A DNA stretch of 64,000 bases from Paenibacillus contaminans (GCF_003285015.1 NZ_QMFB01000020.1:62001-126000); one strand, 5' to 3'. Positions 18,741-28,018 are shown, counted from the stretch's first letter. A program made the numbers and translations. Notes: generated by a model from the letters alone, not told the origin.

Positions 18741-19664
18741 TTAGAAAATGCGGTATCCGGCTAATCGGTAAGCCAGCCAGTAAGAGGCTCCGACAAAAAT
18801 CAAAGAGACGACCGATTTGAACAGCCCGACAGCTGTCGCAACCGCATACTGGGCATCGATAAGGCCGAGCCGGTAGACGAATGTGTCAAGAATATCCCCC
18901 GTCCGGTAGACGAGCGGGTTATACAGATTGAACACTTGGTCGAAGCCCGCATTGAGCACGCCTCCGAGGCTGAGCGTCGCCATCAGCACGATGATCGGCA
19001 GCATGCCCGGCAAGGTCACATGGATCGTCTGCTTCCATCTGCCCGCACCATCCATGACGGCCGCTTCGTACAAGGTAGGATTGATGCTCGTGAGCGCAGC
19101 CAGATAAACGATCGTGCCGAACCCGAATTCTTTCCAAACGTCCGTGACGACAAGCACGTAAGGAAACAACTTATCGTTGCCGAGAAAAAATATCGGCTTC
19201 ATCCCGAACCAGCCCGTCACTTCATTAAGCAGCCCCTGCGAAGGCGAGAGAATATCGATCAGAATCCCGCCCAGGATAACCCACGAGAGAAAATGCGGCA
19301 AATAAATGAGCGTCTGAACCGTTCGCTTAATCGAGGATTTCCGCACTTCATTCAGCAGTAAAGCCATAACGATCGGCGCCATTTGGCCGAATATGATTTT
19401 CAGAAAAGCGATATAGATCGTGTTCCAAAGCACCTGGCCGATTCCGGGCATTTGGAGCATAAATTCGAATTGATCCCAGCCTACCCACTTGGAAGCGAAA
19501 AAGCCCTTGGAAGGAATGAATTGCTGAAAGGCAATGACGATTCCGGCCATCGGGATGTAATGAAAAAATATTAACAACAGAACTCCGGGCAGCAGCATCA
19601 GATGCAGAGGGAGATGCTTCTTCCATAGTCTTCTTTTGGCGGCAGCCGCATGCATCGCTATCAT
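18741..19664 (-). CDS. LplB-like carbohydrate ABC permease (locus C)
   Basis: This membrane permease (307 aa) has the EAA loop E-A-A-V-M-D-G-A followed by H-V-T-L-P-G-M. The L-I-Y-L-P-H-F-L-S-W stretch before the third helix is diagnostic of LplB-type subunits. It sits between the binding protein and the LplC-like gene in the order typical of Paenibacillus polysaccharide loci. Its N-terminus carries a basic tail without a signal peptide. Confidence 0.92.
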   Translation of the reverse strand: MIAMHAAAAKRRLWKKHLPLHLMLLPGVLLLIFFHYIPMAGIVIAFQQFIPSKGFFASKWVGWDQFEFMLQMPGIGQVLWNTIYIAFLKIIFGQMAPIVMALLLNEVRKSSIKRTVQTLIYLPHFLSWVILGGILIDILSPSQGLLNEVTGWFGMKPIFFLGNDKLFPYVLVVTDVWKEFGFGTIVYLAALTSINPTLYEAAVMDGAGRWKQTIHVTLPGMLPIIVLMATLSLGGVLNAGFDQVFNLYNPLVYRTGDILDTFVYRLGLIDAQYAVATAVGLFKSVVSLIFVGASYWLAYRLAGYRIF

Positions 19665-19686
19665 TCCTTTGTGTATTCATTAAGAA

Positions 19687-19711
19687 GGAAGCAAGGACAA
19701 ACCCTGCCTCC
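19687..19711 (-). other. Intercistronic hairpin after binding-protein gene (locus C)
   Basis: Arms GGAaGCAaGG and CCcTGCcTCC (10 bases with mismatches) sit 16 bases after the binding-protein stop and before LplB. On the minus strand a short TTCTTAATG follows. Such an element would favour excess binding-protein mRNA over permease mRNA. This is inference from position. Confidence 0.45.
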
Positions 19712-19726
19712 TCCAAGTTCCTCCGT

Positions 19727-21421
19727 CTATTTTTTGGCTTTGTACCAGTCATTGACCTCGGTTGTAATTTCGTCTCCGCCCAGCTTCTTCCAGTCGGCAA
19801 CGAACTTATCGTATTCGCCGATGTCCGCTTGGCCCATGATGATCTTCGTGAACACTTCCTGCTTCATTTTGTCCAGCGTGCTTTTCTTGGCTGTCATCGT
19901 CGGCGTGCTCGGACCCGAATATTCGTCAACCAGGTACTTGTTATCCTTCACATAGTCGCTTACTACGTTCATGCCGCCTTTTGGGCCCGCCCACTTATAG
20001 GAAGACCAGGCTTGCCCTTCCTCATTGCCGTCTTTGAATTTGCCGGACAACCACAGCTGGTAAAGATCATAATGATGCTTCACGTCGGCAATCGGATTAT
20101 CCACGTACTTCCCGGCATCTACGGATGCTTGAACGCCCCGGTGAATATTGATGAGCTCCAGCGGGTCGCTTATAATGACTGCCGCAAAAGCCGATACGTT
20201 GATCTCCTTGTTTTCGCCTCCGTACCAGTATGCGTCCAGACGCCCTTCCGGACCATATTGCTTCTCTACCGCAAAATTCAGCAGCTTCACGAGCGCTTCC
20301 GGATGTTTGAACCCTTTGCGAACGACGTAGTAGTTTCCGACCGGAACGCCGCCCGAGGTGCTGGCCGGCTTATCGTCAAAGGAGATCAGAGGATACGGCT
20401 TCCAATCAGACTTTTCCTTCTTGTAATGATCGGTGAGCGGCCACCATACGGCGCCTTCTCCGGAGTAAAACATCCCTGTTTTGTTGGATGCGATCAGCTC
20501 ATACGCCTTGGCCTGATCCTTGACAGCAAATTCCGGATCGATCAGACCGGCCTTGAACATTTCCTGCAGCTTTTGCAGCGCAGGCTTGAGACCCGGCTGA
20601 ATGTCCCCGTACACCAGCCCCGATCCGTCCTTGACCCAGCGGCCCGGATAAGCATGGAAGCTTTCGAAGAAGCCCATCATGGAATTCAGATCCTTATTGA
20701 TGCCGCCGAGGCCTATCGTATCCTTCTGGTTGTTCCCGTCGGGGTCTTGGTTGGCGAACGCTTCCGCGATTTTGTATACGTCATCCATCGTTTTCGGCTC
20801 CGCCAGATTCAGCTTCTTCAGCCAGTCTTGACGAATCCAGAGCATTTGGGCGCCGGTACCGGTAAACGTAACCCCCGGAAGCGCAAGCAGCTTGCCCCCG
20901 AATGTGGAAGCTTTGATGCCGTTTCCTCCGTCATTAGAGATGACCTTCTTCGTTTTATCCGAAGCATACTTATCGAATATGGCCGTCAGGTCTTCGACCA
21001 TATCGGCGTCGACAAGCCGTTTAAGCTCATTGGCGTTTACCGTCAAAATATCCGGAATATCGCCCGAGGCAATGGTGACATTCATTTTTTGCTGCCATTG
21101 GGTTTGCGGAACGCTCCACTTATTGACAAGCTTAATGCCCAGCTCCTCTTCATAGGAGCGGTACCAGATGTTGTTGTCGATACTGTCGCCCTTCTCGAAT
21201 TTAAGGGACGGCGGCAGCCACCTGGCCGTAGTCACTTCAATCTTGGACTCGTATTTGCCCAGCGGCTCGTCGGCGGTTTGTTTGTTTACGGTAGTTTCTG
21301 CGCCTTGGTCATTCTTGTTCCCGCCAGATCCCTCGTTCGTGCTGCTGCCGCATGCCGTTACGAAAAGAAGCTGTGCAGCTGCGGCGAATAGCAGGTAACG
21401 CTTTAGACTTGCATGTCGCAT
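19727..21421 (-). CDS. LplA-like sugar-binding lipoprotein (locus C)
   Basis: This extracellular solute-binding lipoprotein (564 aa) has signal peptide lipobox V-T-A-C (Cys24) and a Gly/Ser/Asn linker. W-I-R-Q-D-W-L-K-K-L and D-P-D-G-N-N-Q-K-D-T are signatures shared with long LplA-type proteins. It is the first gene of importer operon C. A perfect cre consensus lies 19-32 bases before the start codon, so glucose repression through CcpA is likely. The two-component genes just upstream (21543-24960) are probably the specific activators. Confidence 0.92.
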   Translation of the reverse strand: MRHASLKRYLLFAAAAQLLFVTACGSSTNEGSGGNKNDQGAETTVNKQTADEPLGKYESKIEVTTARWLPPSLKFEKGDSIDNNIWYRSYEEELGIKLVNKWSVPQTQWQQKMNVTIASGDIPDILTVNANELKRLVDADMVEDLTAIFDKYASDKTKKVISNDGGNGIKASTFGGKLLALPGVTFTGTGAQMLWIRQDWLKKLNLAEPKTMDDVYKIAEAFANQDPDGNNQKDTIGLGGINKDLNSMMGFFESFHAYPGRWVKDGSGLVYGDIQPGLKPALQKLQEMFKAGLIDPEFAVKDQAKAYELIASNKTGMFYSGEGAVWWPLTDHYKKEKSDWKPYPLISFDDKPASTSGGVPVGNYYVVRKGFKHPEALVKLLNFAVEKQYGPEGRLDAYWYGGENKEINVSAFAAVIISDPLELINIHRGVQASVDAGKYVDNPIADVKHHYDLYQLWLSGKFKDGNEEGQAWSSYKWAGPKGGMNVVSDYVKDNKYLVDEYSGPSTPTMTAKKSTLDKMKQEVFTKIIMGQADIGEYDKFVADWKKLGGDEITTEVNDWYKAKK

Positions 21422-21439
21422 GTTTCATCCCCCTTGAGC

Positions 21440-21453
21440 TGTAAACGCTGTCA
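21440..21453 (-). promoter_or_regulatory. Catabolite-responsive element (cre) for CcpA
   Basis: TGTAAACGCTGTCA matches the classical consensus TGWAANCGNTNWCA at all 14 positions. It lies in the 121-base gap before the binding-protein gene of locus C, near the expected leader, where CcpA binding would block transcription. Confidence 0.7.
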
Positions 21454-21542
21454 CTTGCTTGAATCAAGTATAAGCCCGTTACATAAACTTTCGTAACAGG
21501 CCGTTTCTTTACATTCGCTTACCTATTTTTTACCTCGATCAT

Positions 21543-23162
21543 TCACTGCCGCTCCTCGCGCGCCCGGTAATCCTGCGGCGTAAAACCGCAAGCTTTCTTG
21601 AAAAACCGTGTAAAATGCGGCGGTGAAATAAAGCCGAGCGTTGCGCTGATTTCATGAATTTTCATATCCGGTTGGAGCAGCAGCCGCATGGCTTCCTTCA
21701 GCTTCGTCTCATGGATGTAGGCGAGCACATTCGTGCCCGTCGCCTTCTTGAACGCCCGGGACAAATACGAGGGATTCCACTCCGCAACCTCGGATAAACG
21801 CATGAGCGACAGGTCATCGCCCAGGTGATCGCGGATATACCCCTTCAACAGATCGATCGTCCGGTCCCGGCGTTCCGTCTGATCCTGCCGCTGCAGCTCG
21901 AAAATCGTTTGGGCCAGCCGGTCATAATAGCCGATCAGTGACGCCGAATCAAGCGGATGGCTGGAAGACTGCAGCAAAAGCGATAAATCCATATGCGCCG
22001 ATAGGCGTTCCTGCAGATTGAAGCGGTGTATATGACGCAGAAAAACGAGCGAAAGCGCAGCATAAACCGATTCGAGCCGCATAGGCTCGGCAGTGAAATG
22101 CTTCCACTCGGCATCGAAGGCTTCTTCTTGGCCGGTGGCCAAATAGTCGCCGATCAGATCCGATTTGCGCAGCATTTTCGCCCGGTAAAGCTCCGTCTCG
22201 TCGAATTCCACCTGAACGACTCCGTTCCGGTCGCCGGCTTGACGATTGTATTCATGCTCCAGCATCGCCCAGCGGTCGGCGATATCCTCCCACTCGCAAG
22301 GCGAACGGTCCAAGAGACAGAACAGCGAAATATCGAAGGAGCGCAGAAAGGCGCCTTCCGCATTCTCCGCATAATCCCGGACGGCCAGCTGAATATCGCT
22401 CCACCTAGCTGGCTCTTCCGGCTGTTCGTCCGGGTTGCTTGCCGGCGGTTGAACGAACCAGGCGATCGTGTCTTTGCCGACAAACATGTACCTCATAATC
22501 AGACGGGAATAACCGTACTGATCCTCGATCGCTTTCATTCCCGCATGAAGCTGCGTCTTGCCGGCTTTCCATGCTCCGCGGTCCGATGCCATAAGCTTGG
22601 CCATCATAAGGAGTACGGGACGCCGCGGATCAAGCGGCATGCGCAGCTCCTCGAATTGTCCGGCTATGTCCGGCATAACGGCGGCTTCGCCGTGGAGCAG
22701 CTCGTTTAACAGCTCGTTCTGCAGCAGCGGCAGCGATTGTTCCATTTGCTGCATCGCTTTGGCCATCAGTCCCTCGATCTGCCGCTCTCCCGCAATATCC
22801 TCCGTCAGCTTGCCGATCGTCTCCAGTATCGTTTCATGACCTTCGGTCTTTAGCAGGTAGCTTGTATTGTCATACTGAATAGCCTCGTACACGTAATCGA
22901 ATTCGCTATGCCCCGTTAGAAAGACGACCTTGCATCTCGGCCACAGACGGCGAATGTGCTTATGCAGCTCCAGTCCGCTTAGAACGGGCATCCGGATATC
23001 GGTCAGCACGATGTCGAACTTCCCTCTCCTTATCCATTCGAGCGCCGTCTTGCCGGAATAGGCCTTGTACAATTCCAGCTCGAACGGAAACCGTTCTTCC
23101 AGAAGCGTATAGAGACCGTCCGCAATATCAGGCTCGTCGTCAACGATCAGCAATCGAAGCAT
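21543..23162 (-). CDS. YesN-like response regulator with AraC output domain
   Basis: This response regulator (539 aa) has a receiver domain at residues 1-122 (I-V-D-D-E-P-D and phosphoacceptor F-D-I-V-L-T-D-I-R-M-P). A long middle region and a C-terminal AraC HTH at about 435-535 follow (Y-L-S-R-A-F-K-K and I-S-P-P-H-F-T-R-F-F-K-K). It overlaps the end of the kinase gene at 23140-24960 by 23 bases, showing a coupled pair. It probably activates the importer genes starting at 21421. Confidence 0.93.
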   Translation of the reverse strand: MLRLLIVDDEPDIADGLYTLLEERFPFELELYKAYSGKTALEWIRRGKFDIVLTDIRMPVLSGLELHKHIRRLWPRCKVVFLTGHSEFDYVYEAIQYDNTSYLLKTEGHETILETIGKLTEDIAGERQIEGLMAKAMQQMEQSLPLLQNELLNELLHGEAAVMPDIAGQFEELRMPLDPRRPVLLMMAKLMASDRGAWKAGKTQLHAGMKAIEDQYGYSRLIMRYMFVGKDTIAWFVQPPASNPDEQPEEPARWSDIQLAVRDYAENAEGAFLRSFDISLFCLLDRSPCEWEDIADRWAMLEHEYNRQAGDRNGVVQVEFDETELYRAKMLRKSDLIGDYLATGQEEAFDAEWKHFTAEPMRLESVYAALSLVFLRHIHRFNLQERLSAHMDLSLLLQSSSHPLDSASLIGYYDRLAQTIFELQRQDQTERRDRTIDLLKGYIRDHLGDDLSLMRLSEVAEWNPSYLSRAFKKATGTNVLAYIHETKLKEAMRLLLQPDMKIHEISATLGFISPPHFTRFFKKACGFTPQDYRAREERQ

Positions 23163-24960
23163 GTTCCTTCTCCCCCTTCCATATCGCCAAGCGAATTTCC
23201 AATCCTCCGAGACGGCTGCGCCTAACGCCGATTCCGCTGCTTTCCCCGTATTTCAGACGCAATCTTCGATGAATGTTCAGAAGACCGGTCGTTTCGATCG
23301 TGCTGTCATCCGTCTCCAGCAATCGCTGAAGCTTCTCCAGCCGTTCGTCATCCAAGTTAGGGCCATTGTCCTCCACCAAAATCAGCAAACAATCGTCCGC
23401 CTCCTCGAATGAAATGGCTAGAAGACCGCCTTCCTCGATATGATCGAACGCATGCTCGAAGGCGTTTTCGATTAACGGCTGAAGAATGAGCCTCGGTACC
23501 AAAACCGCCCGGTAGGACTCGGGCACTTCGCCGAACTGCGCCTTCATCCGCAGACGGAAACGCCGTTCCTGAATTTCCACGTAGATCATCGCATGCTTGG
23601 CCTCCTCGTAAAGCGGAACCTCATCCGTGGAATTGCGGGTAATATACCGCAAATAGCTGCCCATTTGCGAGGCGAATTGCTTGGCGCTGTCATGATCCTC
23701 CACCGCAATCATGTTATACAGGGAGAAATAGCTGTTATATAGAAAATGAGGATTAATTTGCGACTGGAGCTGCTTCAGTTCGGCGCGCTGCACTAATATT
23801 TTGTGCGTATACACCTGTTCGATCAGCTCCCGCAAATGGCGGGACATCTTATTAAAGCCTTGAAGCAAATAACCGAATTCGCTGCGGCTGTTCACGGCGA
23901 CCGCCACGTCCAAATCCCCCTTCTCCATCTTTCGGAACGCCTGCAAAAGCGCCAATAACGGCCGGTGGATCATTCGGTACAGGGAAAAGCAAAGAACGAT
24001 AATAAAGACGAGAAACACCGCTATTAATACCCAGAACAGCTGCTGGTAACGGTACAAATTGTTAAACAGGCTTTTCTCGGGAATATAATGAATGAGCGAG
24101 AAACCGAGCAATGGCGAGAAGCGAGAGGATACGAGCACGTGATCGTCGCCTTTCCCCACACTGCTTATCTTTTCATATCCGCCGGGCACACCCGATTTAT
24201 ACCGGTCGATATACCGTTCCAAAAACGGATTCTCGTAATGATGCGTGCGAACGATAAATTCGCCGCTCGGATCGATTAGCACGGAACCGCTATTCTCGCT
24301 GCTTTCCAAGGCGGATAACGACTTGCTCAGCTCGTTCGGGGAAAGCTCTACAATGATGGAATACAGCGCATTTTCGCCTTCGTACAGATCGCGCACCTCG
24401 TGAACGAGCACGATGTACGGGATGCCGCCGAGTACATAGATGGCTTTTCCGGGACTCTTCCGAGCCAGCTCGCGGGTAGCGTCGAATTGCTCGCGCGCCA
24501 TCGCGCCCGCCCCCTGCATAGCGGTTATCGTGCGGTCGATGGAAGGTATATGAGCGGACACATCCGATATATAAACGCTGCTGTTCTTCAGAGCAAACAG
24601 CCTGTCCTGCAGCAGCAGGATAGCCTGACTTTTGTCGAATTTGTTCATATAGTCCGGAATAACCGCCAGCTTGTTCAGGAACTCGTCGTTAATCAGCTCG
24701 AACTGCAGCAATTGAATCCGTTCGACTTCCTTCTCCATCGCGCGTATATTCGCCTCAACCCGCGACTCCATCGAATTGGATATTTCGCGGCGCAGCGACT
24801 CCCGCCCCCCGGCGTAGAAGTTATTTCCGATCAAGACAATCGGTATCAGCAGCAAAGCCAAAATGATGGCAATGCGGAACAACAGTGAGCTCTTCAGCTT
24901 GCCCAGCCCCGTACGGATAATCCCACCCCCATTTTCTCCAAGATTACCATAAGGCCGCAT
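23140..24960 (-). CDS. YesM-like sensor histidine kinase
   Basis: This membrane kinase (606 aa) has an N-terminal helix at about residues 25-48, an extracellular Cache-like domain, a second helix near residue 300 (L-F-W-V-L-I-A-V-F-L-V-F-I-I), HAMP and the phosphoacceptor block Q-I-N-P-H-F-L-Y-N. The ATPase N-box is L-I-E-N-A-F-E-H. The G-box reads E-D-N-G-P-N-L, lacking the usual second glycine pattern, which may lower ATPase activity. The true start is uncertain: the ATG has no good site, and initiation a few codons later near GGGGGTGGG is possible. Confidence 0.9.
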   Translation of the reverse strand: MRPYGNLGENGGGIIRTGLGKLKSSLLFRIAIILALLLIPIVLIGNNFYAGGRESLRREISNSMESRVEANIRAMEKEVERIQLLQFELINDEFLNKLAVIPDYMNKFDKSQAILLLQDRLFALKNSSVYISDVSAHIPSIDRTITAMQGAGAMAREQFDATRELARKSPGKAIYVLGGIPYIVLVHEVRDLYEGENALYSIIVELSPNELSKSLSALESSENSGSVLIDPSGEFIVRTHHYENPFLERYIDRYKSGVPGGYEKISSVGKGDDHVLVSSRFSPLLGFSLIHYIPEKSLFNNLYRYQQLFWVLIAVFLVFIIVLCFSLYRMIHRPLLALLQAFRKMEKGDLDVAVAVNSRSEFGYLLQGFNKMSRHLRELIEQVYTHKILVQRAELKQLQSQINPHFLYNSYFSLYNMIAVEDHDSAKQFASQMGSYLRYITRNSTDEVPLYEEAKHAMIYVEIQERRFRLRMKAQFGEVPESYRAVLVPRLILQPLIENAFEHAFDHIEEGGLLAISFEEADDCLLILVEDNGPNLDDERLEKLQRLLETDDSTIETTGLLNIHRRLRLKYGESSGIGVRRSRLGGLEIRLAIWKGEKEHASIADR

Positions 24961-25004
24961 TTTAGGAATACTTATAATTTTAATGGTATAAGGTTTCCCC
25001 GCAA

Positions 25005-25052
25005 AAAAACCGCCTCCATCCCCGCTTTGCAGCAGTTTTGAAGGCGGTTTTT
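25005..25052 (-). terminator. Terminator after VOC-family gene
   Basis: Arms AAACCGCCT and AGGCGGTTT are separated by about 27 bases. On the minus strand the stem leads into TTTTTTTGC. It begins five bases after the VOC gene stop. Confidence 0.8.
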
Positions 25053-25056
25053 GATA

Positions 25057-25506
25057 TTATTGCAATCGCTCATCATACATAAGCTGGATTTGAATACCGA
25101 ACGGGTCTTCAATAATTCCATACGCTTTGCTGAACACATTGGCGGATAGAGGAACGATGACCCTCACTCTGTCATCCGTGGTCAAGCTCTTGTAAAAATG
25201 CTCTATTTCCTCTAAGTCCGCACTTTGAATACATAAGGAGGTGTTGTTGCCGACCGTATATGTTTCTTTGCCGTCCATCGTATCCTCCGCCAGCATCACC
25301 TTTGTTTTTCCGATGGATAAGACGGAGTGGGAAATATAATGCTTATTTTCATCCGTAAGCTGTAAAGAGCTGTCGCGTTTTGCCATGTCCTCATAGGTTA
25401 CAAGCAATCGTTCCTCTGCGTTCAAATGCTTTTTATAAAAATCTACAGCCTCTTTTGCCTTTCCGTTCATGGATAAAAATATTGCCGCTTCCAGCGTAGT
25501 ACTCAT
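25057..25506 (-). CDS. VOC-superfamily protein, PhnB/glyoxalase-like
   Basis: This small cytoplasmic protein (149 aa) of the vicinal-oxygen-chelate fold is related to PhnB and glyoxalase/bleomycin-resistance proteins. It shows paired beta-alpha-beta-beta-beta units (A-I-F-L-S-M-N-G-K-A-K-E-A-V-D-F-Y, then E-D-P-F-G-I-Q-I-Q-L-M). The ATG at 25504-25506 has AAAGGAG nine bases upstream; an in-frame TTG 30 bases earlier lacks one. It is divergent from a WYL-domain regulator, and the shared 102-base gap holds a 25-bp palindrome. The function is unknown; many such proteins are detoxification or binding proteins. Confidence 0.85.
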   Translation of the reverse strand: MSTTLEAAIFLSMNGKAKEAVDFYKKHLNAEERLLVTYEDMAKRDSSLQLTDENKHYISHSVLSIGKTKVMLAEDTMDGKETYTVGNNTSLCIQSADLEEIEHFYKSLTTDDRVRVIVPLSANVFSKAYGIIEDPFGIQIQLMYDERLQ

Positions 25507-25568
25507 GGGATTCGTCTCCTTTGCGTCTTGGCTCATTTGATTTGTATCCTGAGCTTAGTATATCTTTT

Positions 25569-25593
25569 AAAGGTATCAAGTCATGACACCTTT
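25569..25593 (+). promoter_or_regulatory. 25-bp palindromic operator between VOC and WYL-regulator genes
   Basis: The site reads AAAGGT-rTCAwGwCwTGAy-ACCTTT, with 10 of 12 base pairs matching around a central T. It ends 15 bases before the regulator ATG, consistent with autoregulation and control of the divergent VOC gene. Confidence 0.65.
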
Positions 25594-25608
25594 ATAAGGA
25601 GAGTTAAC

Positions 25609-26547
25609 ATGAAGAAATCAGAACGATTAAACGACATGATTACATACTTAAACGGTCGGGAATTTTTTAATCTACATGACCTGACGGATAAATATAAGAT
25701 TTCAAAAAGTACGGCTCTACGCGATATTCGTTCATTGGAACAATTGGGTATGCCTATTTATGCGGAGCATGGCAGACACGGTCGGTATGGGATCTTAAAA
25801 AATCGGTTGTTATCCCCCATTACGTTTACGATTGATGAAGTGTATGCGCTGTACTTTGCCATGTTGACTTTGGAAGCTTATCAATCCACGCCATTCCATT
25901 TAAGCGGCAATCAACTGAATGAAAAGTTCGAAACCTGTCTTTCTAAAAAACAAATCGAGCACATTCACAGAATGAAAAAAGTTCTGCAATTTGAAATGTA
26001 CCCGCATCAATACGCCAGCCGCTTTTTGGATCAAATCTTAAAAAGCATTCTTACCGAGAGCAGCTGTAACATTCAATATTCGAAAAATAATCAGGTAAAA
26101 AGCTATCAAGTTCAATTTTTCAAAATTTCCGCTAAATTCGGCCAATGGTACGCTGCAGGGATAGAACTCCACACGAATCAACATAGGGTTTTCAGATGCG
26201 ATCGAATAACCGCTATAACGGAAGCAACCGCGAAATTTCCGCTTTCTATCGACGAACTCCTTAGCCGCTCTTTAGAAATTTATCGTTCCGAGAGCAGTAT
26301 TGACTTTGAAGTGGAAATTTTAGAACAAGCAAAAGATATTTTTTATAAAGAACATTATCCTTCCATGAAAATGGAAAATGGCGATCGAACCGTCATTTCG
26401 GGATTTTATAATTCGGGAGAAGAGGCGTTTATAGCTGACTATTTTATGAAGTATGGGAATTACGTTGTTTCCGTGAAGCCTGAATCGTTAAAAAACACGA
26501 TCCAAGATAAAATAAAGAATCTTTTAAAACACTATCAGACATTATGA
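25609..26547 (+). CDS. HTH/WYL-domain transcriptional regulator (YafY-like)
   Basis: This transcription factor (312 aa) has an N-terminal winged helix of the HTH_11/DeoR-like type (residues 4-60: L-T-D-K-Y-K-I-S-K-S-T-A-L-R-D-I). The middle region ends in a WYL-type ligand-binding domain, with W-Y-A replacing W-Y-L (F-G-Q-W-Y-A-A-G-I), and a WCX-like C-terminus. The ATG at 25609 follows AAGGAGAG. It is divergent from the VOC gene and probably represses it through the palindrome at 25569-25593. The ligand is unknown. Confidence 0.87.
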   Translation: MKKSERLNDMITYLNGREFFNLHDLTDKYKISKSTALRDIRSLEQLGMPIYAEHGRHGRYGILKNRLLSPITFTIDEVYALYFAMLTLEAYQSTPFHLSGNQLNEKFETCLSKKQIEHIHRMKKVLQFEMYPHQYASRFLDQILKSILTESSCNIQYSKNNQVKSYQVQFFKISAKFGQWYAAGIELHTNQHRVFRCDRITAITEATAKFPLSIDELLSRSLEIYRSESSIDFEVEILEQAKDIFYKEHYPSMKMENGDRTVISGFYNSGEEAFIADYFMKYGNYVVSVKPESLKNTIQDKIKNLLKHYQTL

Positions 26548-26638
26548 ATCTGCATGCAGGCACAAGGTCAGCAATGGGAATCAAGCTGCCGCATCAAAAA
26601 AGCGCCCGCGAGTCGCGAACGCAAACATTCTTTCTGTT

Positions 26639-28018
26639 TCACCAAAAAAGACTGCGAAATCCTTCACGTATCGAACGTAACATCAAGCGGAACCATCCTG
26701 CCTTTTTCATCTTTTCCGCAGTGACCAAGTTAACCGTCTTCTCTTGGACCTTATCCATCCCCTCGCCTTGGTAGGTGAAAGTGATTGTCCCCGCCTTCGT
26801 TCCTGCATCAAAAGGAGCAGTGAGCTCTTCTAACGTTACACTGGTCTTCAACGAAAGCTGAGATGTATCGGTCCCTTTAGGAACAAGAAAATCAACGGCT
26901 TGTTCAGTCACTACCGGAGCCTCTGTTTGTTTACCTTTTACTACCGGAACTTTTTCAACGCCCTTTGCTACACTATCGCCGGCTGCCACTTGTCTCACTT
27001 CAAAGTGATTAAATCCAAAGTCCAACACTTTTTTCGTCTCTGTAAATCGTTCGGCCGTCGATTCCGTACCCATTACGACGCTGATCAATCGCATTCCATC
27101 ACGTTCTGCAGTACTCGCAAAGCAATAGCCCGCTCTGTCGGTAAATCCGGTCTTTAATCCGTCAAGACCCTCGTAAGCGTATTGCTTCAATTTTGTATTT
27201 TGTTTATTGGATTCCAGCATCCAATTCGTGTTTACAAGCGGTTCTTTGTCCGATGCACGGAACTTATAGGATTGAATCGAAGTAACTTCCAAAAAATCAG
27301 GGTGATCCTGGAGCATGTAGGTTACCAATTTCGCAATGTCCATTGCAGACATCATATTTTCCCCTTTTTCCTCAGGACGAAATGGAATGGGCATATCCGA
27401 ACGGTCAAGTCCAGTTGTATTGATAAAGGAAGTATTTGTCATTCCCATACGTTTCGCTTCCTCGTTCATTCGTTTAACGAAGTCCTTCTCCGTGCCGGAT
27501 ACGTATTCAGCAAGAGCAACCGCGGCGTCATTAGCGGAATGTACGACCATCGCAGTAAATAGTTCTTTTACAGTATGCTTTTCCCCTTTAGCAAGGAAAA
27601 CGCGTGAGCCAATCGTTTTAGAAGCATTTTCTTTGACGGTTACAACGTCGTCCCACGAAATTTGTTTATTTTTGACTTTATCCTCGACAATGTACCCTGT
27701 CATCAGTTTAGTCATGCTTGCAGGAGCGTAAGCCGTATCGGCGTTAGTTGATAATAAGACTTGACCTGTTGACGGTTCGATAAGTACGGCAGATTTGAGT
27801 TTAAGATGGAGTGAACCGACCGCCGGTATTTGGACAGCCTCTGACGTCGTATTTGTGGCGATAGATTTTGTCGATGGTGCCGTAGGAACGGTTGATTCGG
27901 CATGCGCAGAAACGGGAACGACTAAAAAGCAAAGCAATAGGATTAGACTTATTGAACGCTTCCTGCGTGCAGATCTTTTGCATTTGAAAGTCATGCTTAA
28001 TTCATTATTTTTTTTCAA
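26639..28018 (-). CDS. dacA: Serine-type D-Ala-D-Ala carboxypeptidase (DacA/PBP5-like)
   Basis: This exported penicillin-binding protein (459 aa) trims the terminal D-alanine of peptidoglycan side chains. A signal peptide ends near residue 40 (V-S-A-H-A). All three active-site motifs are present: S101-M-T-K104, S161-A-N163 and K289-T-G291. The C-terminal beta domain (PBP5_C) spans about 355-440, followed by a terminal amphipathic or hydrophobic segment (W-F-R-L-M-L-R-S-I). The TTG start at 28016-28018 has AGGAGAG at good spacing; an ATG eight codons later lacks one. It is a stand-alone gene with its own promoter region. Confidence 0.93.
   Translation of the reverse strand: MKKNNELSMTFKCKRSARRKRSISLILLLCFLVVPVSAHAESTVPTAPSTKSIATNTTSEAVQIPAVGSLHLKLKSAVLIEPSTGQVLLSTNADTAYAPASMTKLMTGYIVEDKVKNKQISWDDVVTVKENASKTIGSRVFLAKGEKHTVKELFTAMVVHSANDAAVALAEYVSGTEKDFVKRMNEEAKRMGMTNTSFINTTGLDRSDMPIPFRPEEKGENMMSAMDIAKLVTYMLQDHPDFLEVTSIQSYKFRASDKEPLVNTNWMLESNKQNTKLKQYAYEGLDGLKTGFTDRAGYCFASTAERDGMRLISVVMGTESTAERFTETKKVLDFGFNHFEVRQVAAGDSVAKGVEKVPVVKGKQTEAPVVTEQAVDFLVPKGTDTSQLSLKTSVTLEELTAPFDAGTKAGTITFTYQGEGMDKVQEKTVNLVTAEKMKKAGWFRLMLRSIREGFRSLFW

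Noticed and set aside
19829..21391. 520-codon open frame on the plus strand
   Set aside because: It is the complement of the locus C binding-protein gene, which has signal peptide, lipobox, family motifs and a good start. The plus-strand frame has Arg/Leu-rich composition typical of an antisense shadow.
26544..26774. 76-codon plus-strand frame after the WYL regulator
   Set aside because: It begins at the regulator stop, lacks a ribosome binding site, and overlaps the end of the carboxypeptidase gene antisense.
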